A stretch of DNA of 47,858 bases from positions 1-47,858 of the forward strand of contig NZ_QFFZ01000028.1 of the NCBI RefSeq assembly GCF_004369225.1, read 5' to 3'. The DNA is from Pelotomaculum propionicicum. Lineage in GTDB: Bacteria; Bacillota; Desulfotomaculia; Desulfotomaculales; Pelotomaculaceae. A model generated the notes under the pieces. That model made no database searches. It had not been told where the DNA came from and saw nothing but the letters and a program-made list of their open reading frames with translations. A program made the position numbers and the translations under genes. The first letter of the stretch is position 1. The number at the start of each line of letters is the position of its first letter. This document shows positions 43,499 through 47,858 of this stretch, piece by piece.

Positions 43499-44791
43499 AT
43501 GAGTAAAGTTGTAAAGGTTTGCAATGTGAGCAAAAAGTATCTCATCAACCATCAAAAACAAGAACCCTACACGGCTCTGCGGGATGTGATGGCCGTCACG
43601 ATATCAAATTGGTGCCGGTGGTTAGCCCGTCCACGTTTTGGCCCGGACGCCGGCCGAAGCAGAGAAGAGTTCTGGGCTCTGCAGGATATATCTTTTGAGG
43701 TCAGGCAGGGGGACCGTCTGGGGATTATTGGCCGCAATGGCGCAGGCAAATCCACTATGTTGAAAATCATCAGCCGGATTACCGAGCCAACGGCCGGCCG
43801 GGTTGCTATTAAGGGCAGAGTGGCGAGCCTGTTAGAAGTAGGGACTGGCTTTCATCCTGAACTGACCGGGCGGGAAAACATCTTTTTGAACGGCGCCATC
43901 CTTGGAATGAGCCGGGCAGAGATTAATAAGAAATTTGATGAAATTGTGGCATTCGCGGAAGTAGAAAGATTCCTGGATACACCGGTCAAAAGGTACTCTT
44001 CGGGGATGTACGTGCGCCTTGCTTTTGCCGTGGCCGCTCACCTGGAGCCGGAGATTTTGCTGATTGATGAAGTGCTGGCGGTGGGAGACGCCAAGTTTCA
44101 GAAAAAATGCCTGGGAAAAATGAAAAAGGTTGGCGAGGAGGGGCGGACAGTAGTTTTTGTAAGCCATAATATGCCCATGATTGCTTCTCTTTGTAATCAG
44201 TGTGTTTTACTCGATGGAGGACGGTTAGTCTGTAAAGGCCCGGCGGTGGATATCATTCAACACTATTACTCTGAGGGTTCCAACATCTTTGGCGAAGTTG
44301 ACTACAGCCTGAATCCAAGACGGATAGGCGATGAAACAGCCCATTTACTCAAGGCCAGAATTATAAATGAGGACGGTCAGGTGATCAGCGAAAGCTTTAT
44401 CGAAGAGCCTGTGTGCATCGAGATGATTTACAGCGTAAACGTTTACAGCGCGCAGGTGACGCCAAATTTTCACTTTTTTACTTCCGACGGAGTATTCGCT
44501 TTTCTAACAATGGATGCCCCCATCGATATGGAAGCCAAGCGCAAAGTCCTGCCGGGAATATACCGGGCAAGGTGTAAAATACCCGGTAACTTTCTGAACG
44601 ACGGAACCTACTACGTGGGTTTTGCCTTGACCACCCTGCAGACGTCAAAGGTTCATTTCTATGAAAAAGACCTGCTGAGTTTCACTGTGGTAGACCCAAT
44701 CGATGTAAGCGCAACCAGGGGACAGTACACAGGTCCCATACCCGGGGCCGTTCGTCCGGTACTTGAATGGGAGTGTGAAATGATTTCATGA
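43499..44791 (+). CDS. wzt: Polysaccharide ABC exporter, ATPase with C-terminal sugar-binding domain (Wzt)
   Basis: 430 residues. Walker A GRNGAGKST (about residue 79), signature SSGMYVRLAFAVA, Walker B ILLIDEVLAVGD and the H-loop SHNM. The C-terminal third (from about residue 260) is a Wzt_C-type beta-sandwich, the module that recognises a modified chain end before export. ATG 43499 lies 8 bases after the wzm stop with GAGGTG between. A terminal modifier is probably the methyltransferase that follows. Confidence 0.94.
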   Translation: MSKVVKVCNVSKKYLINHQKQEPYTALRDVMAVTISNWCRWLARPRFGPDAGRSREEFWALQDISFEVRQGDRLGIIGRNGAGKSTMLKIISRITEPTAGRVAIKGRVASLLEVGTGFHPELTGRENIFLNGAILGMSRAEINKKFDEIVAFAEVERFLDTPVKRYSSGMYVRLAFAVAAHLEPEILLIDEVLAVGDAKFQKKCLGKMKKVGEEGRTVVFVSHNMPMIASLCNQCVLLDGGRLVCKGPAVDIIQHYYSEGSNIFGEVDYSLNPRRIGDETAHLLKARIINEDGQVISESFIEEPVCIEMIYSVNVYSAQVTPNFHFFTSDGVFAFLTMDAPIDMEAKRKVLPGIYRARCKIPGNFLNDGTYYVGFALTTLQTSKVHFYEKDLLSFTVVDPIDVSATRGQYTGPIPGAVRPVLEWECEMIS

Positions 44792-44815
44792 AATTGCTCA
44801 TACTGGCAGGTGGCT

Positions 44816-45916
44816 ATGAGGCTTTTGAGGGAGGTAAAGCTTTTGGATGGGCAACCTATAGAGGAAGCTATAAAAAAAGACGTGGAAGAAATTTTCAATT
44901 CAAAGAAGATTTTGTGTAAACCATTGTCAATTAACCTGTCTCATGAAATAAGACAGGATTTGGATTATCTTAGCTATTTAGCAAACCTTAATGCCGGAAA
45001 AGCGCCCGTGATTTCTCACCGTCCGGTATTTGGCAAATTAATTACCTATGTTAAAAAATTTATAGCAAAAGCTACATTTTGGATTTACCAGCCACTATTT
45101 GAGCAGATTTCAAATTTTAATTATACAGTCATTAATATTCTTAATAAACTGACTGCATATCTGGATATGAATGACAAAGATCAATTGCATGCAGGACACA
45201 TTTTTGAAGAAAAAAGCGAAGTAGTAAATGATAAGTCTGTAGATAATTTTGAGCGGGCAAGCATTGGATGGTTTTACCATGCTTTTGAACAAAAATTTCG
45301 TGGCTCGGAAGAGCTTATTAAAAATAGACAAAGTATTTATATTGATTATATAAGAAAAGCATTTAAATTTACTGGCGGCAAAGTGCTGGATATTGGCTCC
45401 GGTAGAGGAGAATTTCTAGAATTGCTAAGAGACGAGGGGATACCGGCAATAGGCGTTGATCTAAATGAAGTTATGGTCCGGCAATGCAGGGATAAAGGTT
45501 TAATTGTAGAGCAAAGGGACGCGTATGATTCTATTGCCGCACAGGATGATCAATCACTGGCGGCAGTGACAGCTTTTCAGGTTATTGAGCATCTCAATCC
45601 TGGGGAAATGTGGAAAATTATTAGTACTGCCCTGGTTAAATTAAGACCAGGAGGATTAATAATATTGGAGACTGTGAATCCCGAGTGCCTTTTTGCGCTG
45701 AGTAACTTTTATTTGGATTTAACCCACAGAAAGCCAATACCTCCATCGACGCTTAAATTCTTATTAGAATTTGTTGGTTTTAAAAATGTGGAAGTCCGCT
45801 TTTCTTCACTTTTACCTGAGAAATATAGATTAAAAGGAAATGATAGTAATATAAAAAAATTAAATGAAATATTATTTGGCTGGCGGGATTACGCTGTTTT
45901 GGGGTGGCGCCGATGA
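44816..45916 (+). CDS. SAM-dependent methyltransferase with N-terminal extension
   Basis: About 366 residues. A helical N-terminal region (to about 170) precedes a class I methyltransferase: SAM motif VLDIGSGRGEFLELL, the acidic IGVDLN and AFQVIEHLNPGE. The C-terminal fold continues to ETVNPECLFAL. It is similar in design to chain-terminating methyltransferases of ABC-exported O-polysaccharides. ATG 44816 has GGCAGG upstream; TTG 44843 after GGGAGG is an alternative. It lies 24 bases after wzt and is more AT-rich than its neighbours. Confidence 0.82.
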   Translation: MRLLREVKLLDGQPIEEAIKKDVEEIFNSKKILCKPLSINLSHEIRQDLDYLSYLANLNAGKAPVISHRPVFGKLITYVKKFIAKATFWIYQPLFEQISNFNYTVINILNKLTAYLDMNDKDQLHAGHIFEEKSEVVNDKSVDNFERASIGWFYHAFEQKFRGSEELIKNRQSIYIDYIRKAFKFTGGKVLDIGSGRGEFLELLRDEGIPAIGVDLNEVMVRQCRDKGLIVEQRDAYDSIAAQDDQSLAAVTAFQVIEHLNPGEMWKIISTALVKLRPGGLIILETVNPECLFALSNFYLDLTHRKPIPPSTLKFLLEFVGFKNVEVRFSSLLPEKYRLKGNDSNIKKLNEILFGWRDYAVLGWRR

Positions 45917-45922
45917 GAATTG

Positions 45923-45965
45923 AATGATTCCGGCCTCCATCTTTGTAAGACCGGAATCATTTTTT
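45923..45965. terminator. Bidirectional terminator between the methyltransferase and the GT2 gene
   Basis: AATGATTCCGG (45923-45933) pairs with CCGGAATCATT (45951-45961) around a 17-base loop. T5 follows on the plus strand (45961-45965). The minus-strand gene's TGA stop is inside the stem. Confidence 0.8.
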
Positions 45966-46940
45966 GCGCTGCTTGAAAAGATAGCTAAAAAGGGAAGGGA
46001 AAGGCCCGGTTACTGATTCAAAATAAGAGGACGGCACTGTCTTATGAACCTGGATTACCTTTCTTTTTCTCATTACTGTAGGGATTGCCTTTAAAACATG
46101 CCAGTATATCCTGAGAACTGTTTTTAAATCTTTTGTTTTTACGAAGTATGAGAATGATACAAAGAGGTGAAGGGCCAGAAATACAGGCAGTATTTTTAGC
46201 AACAGCTTATAGGGTATATTCTTGAGGTGGACAAAACAGATATTCCTCTGCTTGCAAAAGAATTGTTTCGCCAGTATCCGGTTTGATGTAGCCTGATGAA
46301 TGTGATATACAACTGCAGTTGGGACATACAGGCATTGATACCCTTTCAATTGGGCACGAAGAGCGAGGTCAATATCTTCATAATAAGCGAAAAAATCTTC
46401 ATCAAAGAGACCGGTGTCGGAAAAGAGCTCCCTTCGGTAGATAGCGGCGCCCGCGCACGCCGAGAGCACAAGCCTGGTCCTGTCGTATTGCCCGGAATCG
46501 GCTTCGCCCTGACCTGCATTGTATCCGTAATAGGACAGCCCGTCACCGGCATTGTCAATCCTGTCCCGCTGAAAAAAATTCAGCATTTTGGAGGCACAGA
46601 AGCCAATCCGGGGGTTCTCCCGCAGCGCCCCGACCAGTTCTTCCAGCCAGGCCGGGTGGGTTTCTGTGTCATTGTTCAATAGTGCGATGTACTTACCCCT
46701 AGCTAATTTGATGCCACAATTTACGGCCTTACAAAAACCTTGATTGACGGGCAGGCGGGTGACCTTCACTTCGCTGAAATTAGTCTGAATAAACTGCACT
46801 GAATCATCACTTGAGCCGTTATCCACCACGATTACCTCAAAGTCCTGGTATGTTTGGCGCCTCAAAGACCCAAGGCAGGCTTCCAGCAGGTCACGGCCAT
46901 TCCAGTTGGGTATGACCACAGAGGTCTCAGGTTCTGACAA
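45957..46940 (-). CDS. Family 2 glycosyltransferase (rhamnosyltransferase-like)
   Basis: 327 residues. GT-A start SVVIPNWNGRDLLEACLGSL, VVDNGSSDDS, then the DxD-type NNDTE (about residue 91), and the WbbL-like YYEDIDLALRAQLKGY. A C-terminal hydrophobic segment (about 245-265) suggests membrane association. It is the only gene of this locus on the minus strand. Likely adds rhamnose or a related sugar, with no proof of donor. Confidence 0.88.
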   Translation of the reverse strand: MSEPETSVVIPNWNGRDLLEACLGSLRRQTYQDFEVIVVDNGSSDDSVQFIQTNFSEVKVTRLPVNQGFCKAVNCGIKLARGKYIALLNNDTETHPAWLEELVGALRENPRIGFCASKMLNFFQRDRIDNAGDGLSYYGYNAGQGEADSGQYDRTRLVLSACAGAAIYRRELFSDTGLFDEDFFAYYEDIDLALRAQLKGYQCLYVPTAVVYHIHQATSNRILAKQFFCKQRNICFVHLKNIPYKLLLKILPVFLALHLFVSFSYFVKTKDLKTVLRIYWHVLKAIPTVMRKRKVIQVHKTVPSSYFESVTGPFPSLFSYLFKQRKK

Positions 46941-47224
46941 TTTACCTCAACCTTTATATTCTTTTACTTTAATATTACGCCCGCATCAGTCTCGCTGCCC
47001 ATTTTCTTATCCATCAGTTCAGCGATAATTATACTTCAGCTTCCTGATATTTTATTGCGCAAGCATTCCAAAAGTTACTTGCTTTTTGAATACCTTATAT
47101 TGGGATCCTCGGAGTCATCAAGCGACTTCTGCCGTATGCCCAGGGAACGTTGAAGAGGCTATTGTGACGGGCTTTTTCACAATTTTCTTTTTTGATTCAT
47201 ATACTAAATCAGTAAATTTAAAGG

Positions 47225-47858
47225 ATGGTATCAATTATAAAAAATGTAGTTCGAAATATAAGAGCAAATATTTTCAAGTTAAAGTCCAATATCTTTTGGA
47301 AATTGTCTTGTTTGGCTGTCGCAGTCAACCGCAAGTTTGGCAGTGGATCTAGATTTAAATTCATAAAAAGAGCTATTAATACCTTTATTTTGAGGAATGC
47401 CTGCCTTGATAACAGGTCAAATGTTTATTTAAACTTTCCCGAAGTAGAAACAAAATCCCATGGTAAAGCGGCAGCTGGAGAAAAGCATCCATATGGTGTC
47501 AACCTGATTGGCTATGTCAGGGCTGAAATGGGCATCGGGGAGTCCTGCCGGATGGCCGCAAATGCCCTGGATGCCGCCGGCATTCCTTTTGGAATCATTA
47601 ACTTTGAGATTGGTAACCCTGCGAGAATGCGTGACCGCAGGTGGCGGCATAAAGAAGTTTCCCAGGCCCAATACGGGGTCAATATCTTTCATATTAACGC
47701 CGATCAGATGCCTATTGTCTTTAACCACCTGGGCCGGGATTTTTTTGACGGACGCTGCAACATTGGCTTCTGGCACTGGGAACTCCCGGAATTCCCCGAA
47801 GAGTGGGCCGGCAGCTTTAAGCTTGTCGATGAAGTATGGGTTCCATCCAGGTTCGTCC
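47225..47858 (+). CDS. Glycosyltransferase (GT4-like), partial at the right edge
   Basis: The frame from ATG 47225 is open to the window end (211 codons). From about residue 90 it reads GVNLIGYVRAEMGIGESCRMA and IGFWHWELPEFPEEW, stretches typical of a family of GT4 enzymes with an N-terminal Gly-rich acceptor domain. The preceding 75 or so residues are basic. An in-frame TAA at 47219 limits the start, and only AAAGG adjoins the ATG, so the start may be weak. The 46941-47224 gap shows nothing else. Confidence 0.75.
   Translation, partial: MVSIIKNVVRNIRANIFKLKSNIFWKLSCLAVAVNRKFGSGSRFKFIKRAINTFILRNACLDNRSNVYLNFPEVETKSHGKAAAGEKHPYGVNLIGYVRAEMGIGESCRMAANALDAAGIPFGIINFEIGNPARMRDRRWRHKEVSQAQYGVNIFHINADQMPIVFNHLGRDFFDGRCNIGFWHWELPEFPEEWAGSFKLVDEVWVPSRFV

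Noticed and set aside
44788-44919. A 43-codon frame starting MKLLILAGGYEAF, like the start of a sugar nucleotidyltransferase
   Set aside because: Only about the first ten residues resemble that family and the frame ends soon in the methyltransferase gene; coincidence or a tiny remnant, not a supported gene.
1-47858. CRISPR arrays, tRNA or rRNA genes, transposases, phage genes
   Set aside because: No regularly spaced repeats, cloverleaf-like sequences or recognisable mobile-element proteins were found by reading both strands; no computational search was possible.

Overview
The window looks like chromosome of an anaerobic, Gram-positive sulfite/sulfate-reducing Firmicute of the Desulfotomaculum/Pelotomaculum kind (Peptococcaceae). 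The main evidence is a complete dsr locus with DsrM and DsrK but no DsrJ, DsrO or DsrP, together with a tungsten/molybdenum aldehyde:ferredoxin oxidoreductase, an ADP-forming acyl-CoA synthetase and a probable selenoprotein. Taxonomy is inferred from gene content only.

Region 1 (about 0.1-17.9 kb) is a catabolic cluster. It runs from a divergent LysR regulator to an alkaline-phosphatase-superfamily phosphodiesterase, a zinc alcohol dehydrogenase, aconitase X large and small subunits, an FAD oxidoreductase, an aldehyde:ferredoxin oxidoreductase, a MoaD-like protein and a URO-D-family methyltransferase-like protein. Next come an ADP-forming acyl-CoA synthetase, a BioD/DRTGG protein, a truncated second copy of the phosphodiesterase, a thioredoxin and an MFS transporter. 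Four similar promoter modules stand before the phosphodiesterase, the synthetase, the truncated copy and the transporter, so the cluster is probably one regulon. The enzymes fit import of a small organic substrate and its oxidation alcohol to aldehyde to acid to acyl-CoA. The substrate cannot be read from the sequence.

Region 2 (18.4-27.5 kb) is the sulfite-reduction locus: a TauE/SafE permease, a LysR gene broken at an A9 run, then dsrA, dsrB, dsrD, a 2[4Fe-4S] ferredoxin, dsrM, dsrK, dsrC and dsrN. A 58-bp element present in two copies (48/58 identical) flanks it. The right-hand copy is followed by a strong terminator and no gene, which suggests a small RNA.

Region 3 (27.9-30.2 kb) holds a class B penicillin-binding protein. 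Convergent to it is a short minus-strand glutaredoxin-like gene whose active-site Cys codon is TGA, with a SECIS-like hairpin just downstream. It is best read as a selenoprotein (UxxC), and ordinary gene callers would miss it.

Region 4 (30.2 kb to the right end) is a surface-polysaccharide locus with many stop/start overlaps. It encodes nucleotide-sugar enzymes (CapD-type dehydratase, UDP-sugar dehydrogenase, complete RmlABCD, Gmd, ManC), glycosyltransferases, an ABC exporter (Wzm/Wzt) and a methyltransferase. It also carries the wreck of an O-acetylation system: an AlgI (MBOAT) start fused by deletion to an AlgJ/AlgX-like protein, with a frameshift at a G7 run. A glycosyltransferase gene runs off the right edge.

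No tRNA, rRNA, CRISPR array, intact transposase or phage gene was recognised.
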